Of a stretch of DNA of 64,000 bases, positions 26,130-35,531 are shown piece by piece. The stretch comes from Aminipila sp963524205. Lineage in GTDB: Bacteria > Bacillota > Clostridia > Peptostreptococcales > Anaerovoracaceae. Numbering within the stretch: position 1 is the first letter of the stretch; every line of letters starts with the position of its first letter. Under the pieces are notes generated by a model that did not search any database, was not told the DNA's origin, and saw only the letters and a program-made list of their open reading frames with translations. The translations under genes and the position numbers were made by a program. The stretch is from positions 182,229 through 246,228 of the forward strand of contig CAURED010000003.1 in NCBI GenBank assembly GCA_963524205.1. The letters run 5' to 3'.

Positions 26130-27422
26130 TTATATATCATGAATCACATTCTTAGTCCATTTTTTAGATGAAAATCTTTTAACCAATATAAAAAACTTTA
26201 TAAGATCCTCTGTCTTCACCAGTAATACTGCAAAATAAATTGGCAGATGCAGGACTAAAGTTGTTATAAAGGCCATAGGCACCGCATAAAGCCAGATAGA
26301 ACCCATTTCAGTAACCATAGCGAAGATAGTATCTCCTCCAGACCTTAAAATACCAGTTATGCTGATTCCATTATACACTGCAAGCCACATAAATAGCCCA
26401 TACACAGTCAAAACATAAAATGTATACTTCTGGCCTTCCGGAGTTAAATCAAACAAGCCTATAATAGGTTTTGCACAAATTATAAGTAACCCACCAAAAA
26501 TGATACCTAAAATAACACCTACACGCAGTAGCTTCTTCCCAAGTTCATAAGCAAAATCCAGTCTTCCCTCTCCCAGTTTGTGTCCGACAAGAATCAGTGT
26601 AGCATCACCTATACTGAAAGCTGCCATTACGAACAGATTATTTATTACATTACTTGCCTGGACTGCTGCATATTCAGTAACACCCACACGGGCATAAGCC
26701 GCTGCATACATAGCAGTTCCTATTCCCCATAAAGTTTCATTCATAGTAGTTGGTATAGCATTTTTTACAATCCTGCTTACAAGGTCCCTTGTCCATCCAA
26801 AGTAATCAGAAAAATGTCCCGAAACAATATTTTTTCTTGCAAATACAACAAATAGGACTAAAGAAAGTTCAAAGCATCTTGCTATAAGCGTAGCCAGTGC
26901 TGCACCCACTACACCTAACTTTGGGGCTCCAAAATTACCAAATATAAAAAGATAATTTAAAAAAGTATTGGTAGTAAATACAAATATACTAATATAAAGA
27001 GGCAATTGTGTCTGTTGCGTTGTTCTAAGTGCTGCTGTAAACGGTACTGTAATACTTATAGTAAGAAATGTGAAAGCTCCTGTTCGAACATATCCGGTTC
27101 CTAATTCAATTAATTCTGGTATATCTGTGAACAAACGCATTACCATATGTGGAAAAAACATAGCAATAACAAAAAAAACTACACTAATGGAAAAGCATAT
27201 GCATATTGCTAAACCTGTAGTTTTTTTTATATTTTTTGTATCCTTAACACCCCAGAACTGGGCCATATAGGTTGAAGCCCCACTGGTAAACCCAAACATA
27301 ATCATCCAATGTATGAAATATACCTGAATAGATATGCCCACTGCTGCCAGTTCAGTTTCTCCAAGGCTCCCAACCATTAAATTATCTACCAGACTTAATG
27401 AAGAAGCAATTAAGCTCTGCAC
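26130..27422 (-). CDS. MATE-family multidrug/Na+ antiporter, start uncertain
   Basis: 430 aa from a GTG at 27422, with about twelve membrane helices and the MATE pattern SSLSLVDNLMVGSLGETELAAVG near the start. A GTG start would cut the first helix: in the same frame the codons upstream read KKLAVIALPIA, exactly as MATE N termini do, up to 27476 and beyond. No ATG, GTG or TTG lies in that stretch before the frame enters wecB; ATT at 27476 is the best upstream candidate. The family exports cationic drugs with Na+ or H+. It follows wecB by at most a few bases, so it is probably co-transcribed. Confidence 0.85.
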   Translation of the reverse strand: MQSLIASSLSLVDNLMVGSLGETELAAVGISIQVYFIHWMIMFGFTSGASTYMAQFWGVKDTKNIKKTTGLAICICFSISVVFFVIAMFFPHMVMRLFTDIPELIELGTGYVRTGAFTFLTISITVPFTAALRTTQQTQLPLYISIFVFTTNTFLNYLFIFGNFGAPKLGVVGAALATLIARCFELSLVLFVVFARKNIVSGHFSDYFGWTRDLVSRIVKNAIPTTMNETLWGIGTAMYAAAYARVGVTEYAAVQASNVINNLFVMAAFSIGDATLILVGHKLGEGRLDFAYELGKKLLRVGVILGIIFGGLLIICAKPIIGLFDLTPEGQKYTFYVLTVYGLFMWLAVYNGISITGILRSGGDTIFAMVTEMGSIWLYAVPMAFITTLVLHLPIYFAVLLVKTEDLIKFFILVKRFSSKKWTKNVIHDI

Positions 27423-27481
27423 CGCTATGGGCAGAGCTATAACCGCTAATTTCTTAAATAAATATTTATTTCCAATCGTTA

Positions 27482-28588
27482 CTAAAGTTTCTTCTTTAAT
27501 ATGTCAACAATCCTTTCACATGCGTGTCCGTCCCCATAAGGATTTGCAGCGTGGGCCATAGCTTCATAAGCGGATTTGTCTGTCAGAAGCTGCTTAGACA
27601 TGTTGTAGATGGTTTCCATTTCAACACCCGCTAACTTTACTGTACCGGCTTCAACCGCTTCTGGTCTTTCCGTTTCTCTTCTAACTACAAGTACCGGTTT
27701 TCCCAATGATGGAGCTTCCTCCTGCATTCCGCCTGAATCTGTTATAATAAAATATGATTTTGCCATAAGATTTACAAAAGGCTGGTACTGCAATGGATCA
27801 ATTAAATGCACTCTTTCCATTCCATTTAAAATCTTGTTTGCTGTCTCTCTGACTTTCGGATTCATGTGCATTGGGTAAATAATCTCAACGTCATGGAACT
27901 CTTCTGCAATTTTTCTAATTGCACCAAAAATATGTTCCATGTTTTCCCCTAAATTCTCTCTTCTGTGGCAAGTTACTGTAATAACACGTCTTCCATTAAA
28001 ATCAATATTTTTAAGGGTTTCATCCTCAAATTCATAAGGCTTGTCTACGACCTCTAGAAGCGCATCTATTACAGTATTTCCTGTTATGTAAATATTGTCG
28101 TCATCAATTGCTTCCTTTAAAAGGTTAACTCTGTTTCTTTCTGTAGGTGAAAAATGAAAATCTGCAATATGCCCAGTCAATACCCTGTTCATTTCTTCAG
28201 GGTAAGGAGAATACTTGTCATAAGTTCTAAGTCCTGCTTCCACATGACCAACTTTTATCTGCTGATAAAAACTTGCGAGTCCTGCTGCAAAAGTTGTTGT
28301 TGTATCTCCATGTACTAAAACTACATCTGGTTTTTCTTTTTTTAAAACCTCTTCAAGCCCTATTAATACATTTGAAGTAATCTGGCTGATTGTTTGGTTT
28401 TGCTTCATTATATTTAAATCATAATCAGGGGTCAATTGGAATAGTTCCAATACCTGATCCAGCATTTCTCTATGCTGTGCTGTTACGCAAAGTACCGATT
28501 CTATTCCAGCGGCTTCATTTAGCTTTTTTACTAAAGGCGCCATCTTTATGGCTTCTGGTCTTGTCCCAAAGACAGTCATTACTTTCAT
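27482..28588 (-). CDS. wecB: UDP-N-acetylglucosamine 2-epimerase (non-hydrolysing)
   Basis: 368 aa, the usual length. Family motifs are seen: MTVFGTRPEAIKMAPLV at the start, VHGDTTTT, VEAGLRT, TCHRRENLG, ITDSGGMQEEAPSLGKPVLV and RPEAVEAGT. It interconverts UDP-GlcNAc and UDP-ManNAc in the cytoplasm to supply wall polymers such as teichoic-acid linkage units. AGGAGTG precedes the ATG. It follows the TagO/WecA-like gene by 12 nt, which fits a joint role in wall polymer synthesis. Confidence 0.95.
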   Translation of the reverse strand: MKVMTVFGTRPEAIKMAPLVKKLNEAAGIESVLCVTAQHREMLDQVLELFQLTPDYDLNIMKQNQTISQITSNVLIGLEEVLKKEKPDVVLVHGDTTTTFAAGLASFYQQIKVGHVEAGLRTYDKYSPYPEEMNRVLTGHIADFHFSPTERNRVNLLKEAIDDDNIYITGNTVIDALLEVVDKPYEFEDETLKNIDFNGRRVITVTCHRRENLGENMEHIFGAIRKIAEEFHDVEIIYPMHMNPKVRETANKILNGMERVHLIDPLQYQPFVNLMAKSYFIITDSGGMQEEAPSLGKPVLVVRRETERPEAVEAGTVKLAGVEMETIYNMSKQLLTDKSAYEAMAHAANPYGDGHACERIVDILKKKL

Positions 28589-28600
28589 TGTTACACACTC

Positions 28601-29932
28601 CTATTCCTTTGACACATCTTCCTGTGATACATCTTCTTTAGACTCATTTTCTTTGCATTCATCTTCTTTAGACTCATCTTCTTTAGACTCATCTTCTTTG
28701 CATTCATCTTCTTTAGATTCATCTTCCTTAGATTCATCTTCTTTGCATTCATCTTTTGATATATCTTCTTTTATATTTATAGTTTTTGATTTCTTTTCCA
28801 TTTTTTTCTGCTGCTTTTCTTCGTGAGCAATATTTACTGCTTTTATCTGCAGTCTCCAGTTATTTGCATCCGTTAAAAATACATAGATATACATAGCCGC
28901 TATACCAAGAAGACCTGCTGTTTCTACAAACAAGTCTCTGCTAAAAAGAACTGCTGCTACACCCATTACACCACTTATACCATATAGAGTAAGAACGGTT
29001 CTTCTCTGCCCCAGGCCTGCTGCCATAAGTCTGTGATGAAGATGTCCTTTATCTGCCTCCATAATAGGTCTATGGTTCACTAATCTCCTAAAGATGGCAA
29101 AAGCAGTATCAAAAATCGGCAGTCCAAGAACAAGTACTGGAATTATTTCAGCCATGATAGTCGCGCCTTTTACTGGACCTACTATAGAAAGGGTCGCTAA
29201 CATAAATCCCAAGAATAATGAACCTCCATCCCCCATAAAAATCTTAGCAGGATGAAAATTATAAGGTAAAAATCCTAGCGCCCCCCCTGCCAAAGCAAGC
29301 ATCGCAAGCGCTGGTAAATATGAACCGTGAATGTATGCTGTATACGCAAGGCATAAAGAAGAAATAGCTGCTACGCCGGAAGCCAGTCCATCTAAACCAT
29401 CAATTAAGTTCACCGTATTGGTAATACCTACAATCCAGATTATAGTTATAAAAAAGCACAAGGCCCCTGCAAAATAGCTATGTGTATCCCCAAAACTCGA
29501 ACCAAAATGATTTGTTACAAATTGGATTCTTACTCCAAAAGCATAAGGAACACAAGCAATAAGAGCCTGTCCTAGAAATTTCACCTTTGCAGGCATTCCT
29601 TTCAAATCATCTATAACACCTAATATATATATCAATGTACCGCCTAAAAGTGCTCCTAGCATATGTCTTGTAGGCTGTTCTAATATAATCGCTCCCATTT
29701 GTTGAAATTGTTGTTCCAGTATCGGCCAACCATACCATGTTACCCATGATATAGATACCATTGCACCTATAAATATAGCCAACCCACCAAATCTAGGCAT
29801 TGGCTTTGTATGCATACGCCTTGAATCCTTTGGTATATCCACTGCACCAATCATAGGTGCCAGTTTAATCGCCATAGGCGTACAAATAATTGACAGCACA
29901 AAAGCTGTTAAAAATGCTATCCAAAAAACCAT
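28601..29932 (-). CDS. tagO: Undecaprenyl-phosphate GlcNAc-1-phosphate transferase-like protein (TagO/WecA)
   Basis: 443 aa with ten to eleven membrane helices. Motifs of the MraY/WecA family are seen: DIPKDSRRMHTKPMPRFGGLA, the Asp pair in ILGVIDDLKGMPAKVKFL, NLIDGLDGLA, MGDGGSLFLG and the late HLHHRLMAAG. It transfers GlcNAc-1-P to undecaprenyl phosphate and so starts wall polymer synthesis. About 55 C-terminal residues (389-443) are an acidic 5-residue repeat with regularly placed Cys, beyond the family's normal end. It sits upstream of wecB. Confidence 0.92.
   Translation of the reverse strand: MVFWIAFLTAFVLSIICTPMAIKLAPMIGAVDIPKDSRRMHTKPMPRFGGLAIFIGAMVSISWVTWYGWPILEQQFQQMGAIILEQPTRHMLGALLGGTLIYILGVIDDLKGMPAKVKFLGQALIACVPYAFGVRIQFVTNHFGSSFGDTHSYFAGALCFFITIIWIVGITNTVNLIDGLDGLASGVAAISSLCLAYTAYIHGSYLPALAMLALAGGALGFLPYNFHPAKIFMGDGGSLFLGFMLATLSIVGPVKGATIMAEIIPVLVLGLPIFDTAFAIFRRLVNHRPIMEADKGHLHHRLMAAGLGQRRTVLTLYGISGVMGVAAVLFSRDLFVETAGLLGIAAMYIYVFLTDANNWRLQIKAVNIAHEEKQQKKMEKKSKTINIKEDISKDECKEDESKEDESKEDECKEDESKEDESKEDECKENESKEDVSQEDVSKE
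28604..28768. repeat. 15-bp coding tandem repeat in the tagO 3' end
   Basis: About eleven copies of a 15-bp unit encode (E-D-E-S/C-K). The Cys version recurs every third unit in the middle, giving a 45-bp higher-order unit. Near-identical DNA copies point to recent slippage expansion. Confidence 0.85.
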
Positions 29933-29939
29933 GATTAAT

Positions 29940-30389
29940 CTAATCCCCTATCTTTTCTATTTTAAGTCCCGCTTCTTTAAGTATTTCTATTGATAATTCG
30001 TCAGGGTACCCCTCTTTAACAACAATTCTCTCAATTCCAGCATTAATAATCATCTTTGCACAAATAACGCAAGGCTGATGTGTAATATATATAGTCGCAC
30101 CTTCAATACTTTGTCCAAGAGTTGCTGCTTGAATTATAGCGTTTTGTTCTGCATGAAGTGCCATACACAGTTCATGTCTTTCCCCCGACGGAATACTCAG
30201 CTTCTGTCTTAGACATCCGCCTCTTTCTTCGCAATGCTTTATTCCTCTAGGGGCACCATTATATCCTGTAGCCACAATATGTTTGTCACATACGATTGCA
30301 GCACCTACCTGCCTTCTTAAACAAGTTGAGCGCTGTGCAGTTAAAGCTGCTATTCCCATAAAATACTCGTCCCAACTAGGTCTTTCCAT
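29940..30389 (-). CDS. comEB: dCMP deaminase family protein
   Basis: 149 aa. The zinc deaminase motif is HAEQNAI (His ligand and catalytic Glu) with PCVICAKMI (two Cys ligands). An additional Cys/His group (HCEERGGCLRQK) is typical of ComEB-like dCMP deaminases. It converts dCMP to dUMP for thymidylate synthesis. GGAGGAA precedes the ATG. It lies 7 nt before tagO, so it is transcribed with the wall polymer genes. Confidence 0.9.
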   Translation of the reverse strand: MERPSWDEYFMGIAALTAQRSTCLRRQVGAAIVCDKHIVATGYNGAPRGIKHCEERGGCLRQKLSIPSGERHELCMALHAEQNAIIQAATLGQSIEGATIYITHQPCVICAKMIINAGIERIVVKEGYPDELSIEILKEAGLKIEKIGD

Positions 30390-30452
30390 CTTTATTCCTC
30401 CAGAATTCTGCTATTCTTAGAAAAGCATTTTTATCTTAACCTATCTATTGTA

Positions 30453-31256
30453 TCAAAGACAAATCAAATCTTCAAGGTTATAGTAAACTTTTGCCAAATA
30501 CAGGCCTTGCGGTGGCGCAGTATGACCTGCCCTTTTCCTTTCCTTGGATTCAATGATTTCTGGTAAGGTTTCAGGATTAATCTTTCCTAAGCCCACATCC
30601 ACCAGGGTTCCTGTAATAATTCTAACCATATTATATAAGAATCCATCACCCTTAACCTCTAATAAAAGCGTCCTTTGACCTGTCTCTGTTTTTCCTTCAT
30701 TAATATTAAGACTGTATATAGTTCTAACTGTAGTCTTTTTTTCTTCGCCGCCCGCCGCTTGAAAACATTTAAAGTCATGAGTTCCTACAATATAGGCTGC
30801 GGCTTGCTTCATAGCCTCTGCATCTAGATTTTTTCTCACTTGATAGTATAGATTTCTGCTAAAAATTTGCGTTTCTTGACAATTTAAGATTTTATAGACA
30901 TATTTTTTCCCTTTTGCATCAAATCTAGCGTGGAAGTTCTCTGGCATATCCTTTGCAGAAGTAATTCTTAAGTCTCCTATTTTGCCAATAGAATTCATAC
31001 CTCCAGCTAATATATTATTAGCTGCAAGCATAAGTCTGTCCGTAGGGATACCAAAATCTCCTTTAAAGCTGGCTCTCTGCCCTAAAGCATGAACACCTGC
31101 ATCAGTCCGGCTTGTTCCATTTACTTGAACAGAACAGTTGCATAGTATGCTAAGCACTCGTTCTAATTCTCCTTGAACCGTTCTTTTTCCAGGCTGTCTC
31201 TGCCATCCAGCAAAAGAAGTCCCATCATATTCTATTGTCAGTAATATATTTTTCAT
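30453..31256 (-). CDS. truA: tRNA pseudouridine(38-40) synthase
   Basis: 267 aa. The catalytic Asp lies in GTSRTDAGVHALGQ; YDGTSFAGWQRQ, NFHARFDAKGKKYVYKI and the C-terminal FLYNMVRIITGTLV complete the TruA pattern. It modifies U38-U40 in tRNA anticodon arms. It lies 11 nt after yhbY. No strong ribosome site precedes the ATG. Confidence 0.95.
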   Translation of the reverse strand: MKNILLTIEYDGTSFAGWQRQPGKRTVQGELERVLSILCNCSVQVNGTSRTDAGVHALGQRASFKGDFGIPTDRLMLAANNILAGGMNSIGKIGDLRITSAKDMPENFHARFDAKGKKYVYKILNCQETQIFSRNLYYQVRKNLDAEAMKQAAAYIVGTHDFKCFQAAGGEEKKTTVRTIYSLNINEGKTETGQRTLLLEVKGDGFLYNMVRIITGTLVDVGLGKINPETLPEIIESKERKRAGHTAPPQGLYLAKVYYNLEDLICL

Positions 31257-31267
31257 AAGCTATACCA

Positions 31268-31570
31268 CTATTTTTTAGCTTTAGGAAGTTCTATCTGCTT
31301 ATTTTCTTTTGATTCTCGATAAAGAGTAAACTTCTTTCCAATAGCTTGTACAAATTCTGCTCCTAGCTGCTCTGCAATTTGGTTTGCAACATCTTTAGGC
31401 TCAAGGATACAGCCCTCCTGAAGTTTCACTTTTACTAGTTCTCTAGCCTCAAGATTAACATCTACCTCTTTAATAACGTTATCTGTAAGTCCGCTTTTGC
31501 CTAAATATACAGATGGTTCTAGGCTATGAGCCAAACTTCTTAGATAACTTCTTTGTTTACTTGTAATCAT
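31268..31570 (-). CDS. yhbY: YhbY-family RNA-binding protein
   Basis: 100 aa, a single CRM (CRS1-YhbY) domain. It begins ITSKQRSYLRSLAHSLEPSV, with the signature YLGKSGLTDNVIKEV and LVKVKLQEGCILEPKDVA. Proteins of this family bind pre-50S ribosomal particles. AAAGGGAAAA precedes the ATG. It is first in the truA operon. Confidence 0.92.
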   Translation of the reverse strand: MITSKQRSYLRSLAHSLEPSVYLGKSGLTDNVIKEVDVNLEARELVKVKLQEGCILEPKDVANQIAEQLGAEFVQAIGKKFTLYRESKENKQIELPKAKK

Positions 31571-31655
31571 TCTTTATTTTCCCTTTCAAAATGCATTATT
31601 GATTAGTATTATACATCATTTTCAAAAATAAAAGTAGTAGTAAATTGTCTGCTTT

Positions 31656-31695
31656 TGTCGAACCTATTTACATTTATTTTTCGACATATTACAAT
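31656..31695 (+). promoter_or_regulatory. Promoter with inverted 0A-like boxes before the hybrid kinase
   Basis: TTTACA (31667-31672), 17-nt spacer, TACAAT (31690-31695). TGTCGAA (31656-31662) and its inverse TTCGACA (31680-31686) flank the -35. TGTCGAA is the core Spo0A-binding (0A) box. A single 7-mer is expected by chance several times in 64 kb; the symmetric pair on a promoter is less likely by chance. Confidence 0.5.
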
Positions 31696-31738
31696 GCATT
31701 TGTAAATGTATTTTGACATAAGAAAGGAGGAATCCGGT

Positions 31739-34327
31739 ATGCTGCACAAACTAAAATATATTTTAGTGACAATTACTATATTGTCTCTAATTTTTGTATG
31801 TTGCATGGTATGTTATGTATCAGCAAATAGCCAGCTTATTAATTACGAAAAGAGTAAAAATAGCCTTTTAAGTTTTAACAATACCTATGATAAAGTATTT
31901 AACGGATTAATTGCAGAAGCAAAAGATTATATATCTACTGGTGATGCCTCTGCGAAATATAAATTCACCAATTATGCAAACAACTTTATAAGTTGTAACA
32001 ACGTAAACACTAATTACCTTCGATTTTCTGACAGTGGGGAACTTAGTGATTTTGAAATTCCTAACGACCATAACAAATCAGCAGATAATACACATACAAA
32101 CTTTTCTTTGGATTCCAAGGAACAAGATTTGCTTTTATCCAATCTGGCTTGTTATAACCAGTTGTTAGACATTATTTTATCAGCCGTAGATCAGAAAAAT
32201 ACATCATATATATATAACAATACTTTTGTTGATCTATATTCTACAAAAACTAACCTGGCTAATGACTATACTTCACATTACATGGAGCGTATTAAAGAGA
32301 AAGAAGCTCACTTACAATATCTTCTTCATATTATATCGACTTTCTCAATTTTTATTGGTACAGTATTGGCTTTATGTGCCTCAAGAGCAGTATCACTATA
32401 TTTAAAAGCCAACCAGTATAATGCATACTTTAATCAGCTTTACAGTAAAGCAATTGAAAACGCCGATGTAGGTATGGCCATAGTGGACAAGCATTATAAA
32501 TATGAATATATGAATGCAACTTATAAGCAGCTATTAAATATCCAGTCACCCAATCCACTTGGTCAGACATCTTTTGCTATACTTCCAGAAGAAATAGCAA
32601 CAACATTACCATCACATTCTTTTGCAGAGAACCAGAAAAACATTTTACTTTCATATACCCATGAAGGTGAGATACGCTGCATTAACTACAATTGCTTTGC
32701 TATATTCGATGATAAAGATGAGCCAAAGTTTGTTAGTTTGATACAAGATTGTACCGAAAGTAAAAGAAAAGACAATGAATTAAAGCAGCAATTAAAAGAA
32801 ATTGAGTTTTTTGCAAATGCAAAATCTTCGTTTATAGCGAATGTATCTCACGAAATAAAAACGCCATTAAATGTAATCAGTGGCATGGTTCATATTTTAA
32901 AGGGTACTGAACTAACGAATAAGCAAAATGATATTCTATCCAAAATACATATTTCTTCAGAGCTTCTTCTAAATATCATTAATGATGTTTTAGATATTTC
33001 AAAGATACAAAAATCAAATTTTGTTTTATATCCTTCGGATTTTAATCTGCTAAACATGCTTGATGAATATGAAGAGATTTTTAGACCAATTATATATAGC
33101 AAAGGTCTTGAATTCATTAAAGACTTTAAATTCCCCGCTGATCTATGCTTATCTATGGATAAGACAAGGCTTGCACAAGTTCTTCTTAATCTAGTAAATA
33201 ATGCCTGCAAATTTACAAATTCCGGGCATATCCGCCTAATTATTGAACAGCTTGGAGGACAGGCAAACTCTATTTTATTAAAGTTCACTATTGAGGATAC
33301 TGGATTGGGCATAGAAGAAACCGATGTATCAAAAGTCTTTCAGGAATTTGAGCAATTAGAAAACCATCTGACCAAGCAGCACCAGGGAACTGGTCTTGGC
33401 CTTGCCATTTGCAAACATGTAGTAAATGCTATGGGCGGAGATATCTGGGTAGAAAGCCAGAAAGGTGTTGGCAGCAAGTTCCAATTTACAATTTGGACAC
33501 GTACTGCGGACCCAGCTGTATGCGCTGTTTCAAGCGGGGCTTCAAATTCCCTCCCACTTCTTGATGGAAAAGGTCACAGAGTATTAGTAGTTGAAGATAC
33601 TGAATTAAATTATGAGGTCACTCAGAATATGTTAGCTGATTCCCAAATTATTTGTGAGCATGCATGTGACGGTCAGGAAGCTATCGATATGTGCATTAAA
33701 GTTCCTGAAAATTACTATACTGTAATCCTTATGGACATACACATGCCAAATATGGATGGTTATACTGCTGCTGAAATCTTAAAAACAGAAATTGGTATTA
33801 CTTGCCCTATTATTGCCTTAACTGCAACAAATATAGATACTGAAACCAAAAACAGATACAAAGGAATTATGGATGGCTTTATAAGCAAGCCGTTCCGCTA
33901 CCAAGATTTTCACCGAACTCTGCTGCCATACTTTGGTGGGTGTAAGGATTCAAAACCGATTCCAGTGCCTTCTGATTTGGCATTGGAAAATGAGTGTACC
34001 TCTGATTTGAATTTAGCGGAAGCGGCTAAGAACTTAGGATGTTCAGAGAAACAATACATAAAACACTTAACAAAATTCAAAACGTCTTATGCTCATGTTG
34101 ATAATGATATTCAAGAGTTGCTTTTAGACAAGAACTATACAGAGGCACATAGAATAGCTCATTCTGTAAAAGGTCTTGCCGGTACTTTAGGTCTACTTCC
34201 TTTACAAGAAGTAGCGGCTGAGTTAGAGGCGGCCCTTAAAGAAGAGTCTGAAAAAGCAACAACACTTCTTCCTATATTTAGAGATAAGCTTGACGGAGTA
34301 TGCAAAAAAAGCTCTGGTTGTAATTAA
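31739..34327 (+). CDS. Hybrid sensor histidine kinase (PAS-HisKA-HATPase-REC-HPt)
   Basis: 862 aa from the ATG at 31739, which has AAGGAGG 8 nt upstream; a longer frame start at 31706 has none. A membrane helix at about 7-29, an extracellular domain to about 190 and a second helix at about 193-218 are followed by a PAS domain (about 230-350). HisKA has phospho-His371 in NVSHEIKTPLN, and HATPase_c has DTGLGIEE and GTGLGLAICK. The receiver has Asp666 in ILMDIHMPNMDG, and a C-terminal HPt domain has His808 in AHSVKGLAGTLG. It is a complete internal phosphorelay with no cognate regulator nearby; its HPt may feed a distant regulator such as Spo0F/Spo0A. The extracellular ligand is unknown. Confidence 0.93.
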   Translation: MLHKLKYILVTITILSLIFVCCMVCYVSANSQLINYEKSKNSLLSFNNTYDKVFNGLIAEAKDYISTGDASAKYKFTNYANNFISCNNVNTNYLRFSDSGELSDFEIPNDHNKSADNTHTNFSLDSKEQDLLLSNLACYNQLLDIILSAVDQKNTSYIYNNTFVDLYSTKTNLANDYTSHYMERIKEKEAHLQYLLHIISTFSIFIGTVLALCASRAVSLYLKANQYNAYFNQLYSKAIENADVGMAIVDKHYKYEYMNATYKQLLNIQSPNPLGQTSFAILPEEIATTLPSHSFAENQKNILLSYTHEGEIRCINYNCFAIFDDKDEPKFVSLIQDCTESKRKDNELKQQLKEIEFFANAKSSFIANVSHEIKTPLNVISGMVHILKGTELTNKQNDILSKIHISSELLLNIINDVLDISKIQKSNFVLYPSDFNLLNMLDEYEEIFRPIIYSKGLEFIKDFKFPADLCLSMDKTRLAQVLLNLVNNACKFTNSGHIRLIIEQLGGQANSILLKFTIEDTGLGIEETDVSKVFQEFEQLENHLTKQHQGTGLGLAICKHVVNAMGGDIWVESQKGVGSKFQFTIWTRTADPAVCAVSSGASNSLPLLDGKGHRVLVVEDTELNYEVTQNMLADSQIICEHACDGQEAIDMCIKVPENYYTVILMDIHMPNMDGYTAAEILKTEIGITCPIIALTATNIDTETKNRYKGIMDGFISKPFRYQDFHRTLLPYFGGCKDSKPIPVPSDLALENECTSDLNLAEAAKNLGCSEKQYIKHLTKFKTSYAHVDNDIQELLLDKNYTEAHRIAHSVKGLAGTLGLLPLQEVAAELEAALKEESEKATTLLPIFRDKLDGVCKKSSGCN

Positions 34328-34331
34328 AAAA

Positions 34332-34376
34332 GGAGCGCAGCATACTTAAGTATACTTTTGCGCTCCCAAGCTTTTT
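34332..34376. terminator. Bidirectional terminator
   Basis: Stem GGAGCGCA / TGCGCTCC, with an inner ATACTTAAGTAT palindrome. TTTTT follows on the plus strand and TTTTTT on the minus strand. It separates the convergent kinase and malic enzyme genes. Confidence 0.9.
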
Positions 34377-34379
34377 AAT

Positions 34380-35531
34380 TTATTTCCAAGTACCAGCAAC
34401 TGCAGCTGCCACTGTGTCAGCAACCCCCTCAGTAAATGGGCTTGGAATAATATAATCTTCATTTAACTCATCTTCTTTAACCAGGTTGGCCAAAGCAAAA
34501 GCTGCAGCGACCTTCATCTCTTCCGTAATCCTTGAAGCTCTTACAGATAACGCCCCTTTAAAAATTCCAGGGAAAGCAAGTACATTGTTTATCTGATTTG
34601 GGAAATCTGATCTTCCTGTTCCTATAACCCTAGCTCCTGCTTTTTTTGCTAACTCAGGCATAATTTCAGGCTCAGGATTTGCCATAGGAAAAACGATAGG
34701 ATCTTTAGCCATGCTCCTGACCATTTCTTCCGTCAGACTCTTTGGTGCTGACACCCCAACAAACATATCTGCTGCTGCTAGAACATCCTTTAAAGTGCCA
34801 GTTTCTAAGTTTCCATTTGTAATCATTGCAAGTTCCATTTTTGCTGGTGGCAGCTTTTCATTTGTTCTGCAAATAGCACCGGTTCTATCACATACTATAA
34901 CATTTTTTACACCTAAGTTTAAAAACATCTTAGCAATGGCAGTACCTGCCGCACCGGCACCATTTATTACAACTTTTATTTCTTCCAGTGTTTTTCCTAC
35001 GATTTTTAACGCATTAATAGCTGCTGCGGAAACAACTACAGCCGTACCATGCTGATCATCATGGAATACCGGAATATCCACAAGTTCCTGCAATCTGCGT
35101 TCTATTTCAAAACATCTAGGTGCCGAAATATCTTCCAGATTAATACCTCCAAATGTTGGGACAAGATTTTTTACAATGTTTATTATCTCCTCTGTATCCT
35201 GAGTTTCAAGACAGATAGGAATGGCATCTACATCTGCAAATTCTTTGAACAGTACAGCTTTTCCTTCCATTACAGGAATGGCTGCCTTCGCTCCTATGTT
35301 CCCCAATCCTAATACAGCAGACCCATCACTTACTACTGCTACCATGTTTCCTTTAGCTGTGTATTTATATACTTCTTCAGGATTTTCATGTATTTTTCTG
35401 CAAGGTTCCGCAACACCTGGTGTATATGCAATAGAAAGTTCATCTCTGTTTGTAACTTTGAGCTTACTTCTTACTGCTAATTTTCCTTTATTCTCTTCAT
35501 GTACCTGTAATGACTTTTCATAATAGTTCAT
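34380..35531 (-). CDS. NAD(P)-dependent malic enzyme
   Basis: 383 aa from the ATG at 35531, preceded by AAAGGTGA; a TTG six codons upstream overlaps that site. This is the short bacterial type without a PTA domain. It has YTPGVAEPC, the Lys/Asp region GSAVLGLGNIGAKA, FHDDQHGTAVV (metal-binding) and the Rossmann motif NGAGAAGTAIA. It converts malate to pyruvate and CO2 with NAD(P)+ reduction, in the cytoplasm. It is monocistronic. Confidence 0.94.
   Translation of the reverse strand: MNYYEKSLQVHEENKGKLAVRSKLKVTNRDELSIAYTPGVAEPCRKIHENPEEVYKYTAKGNMVAVVSDGSAVLGLGNIGAKAAIPVMEGKAVLFKEFADVDAIPICLETQDTEEIINIVKNLVPTFGGINLEDISAPRCFEIERRLQELVDIPVFHDDQHGTAVVVSAAAINALKIVGKTLEEIKVVINGAGAAGTAIAKMFLNLGVKNVIVCDRTGAICRTNEKLPPAKMELAMITNGNLETGTLKDVLAAADMFVGVSAPKSLTEEMVRSMAKDPIVFPMANPEPEIMPELAKKAGARVIGTGRSDFPNQINNVLAFPGIFKGALSVRASRITEEMKVAAAFALANLVKEDELNEDYIIPSPFTEGVADTVAAAVAGTWK

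Noticed and set aside
27482..27510. Programmed frameshift fusing WecB to the MATE transporter
   Set aside because: The frames do differ by one base, but there is no clear slippery heptamer, and a soluble epimerase fused to a transporter is not expected; left as one option under the start-codon finding.
28604..28768. Possible CRISPR-like array
   Set aside because: The short repeats are contiguous 15-bp coding units without spacers and in frame with a gene.
28548..28826. Ser/Leu-rich open frame on the plus strand
   Set aside because: It is the antisense shadow of the tandem repeat tail of the TagO/WecA gene; the repetition keeps the opposite frame open. It has no own ribosome site.
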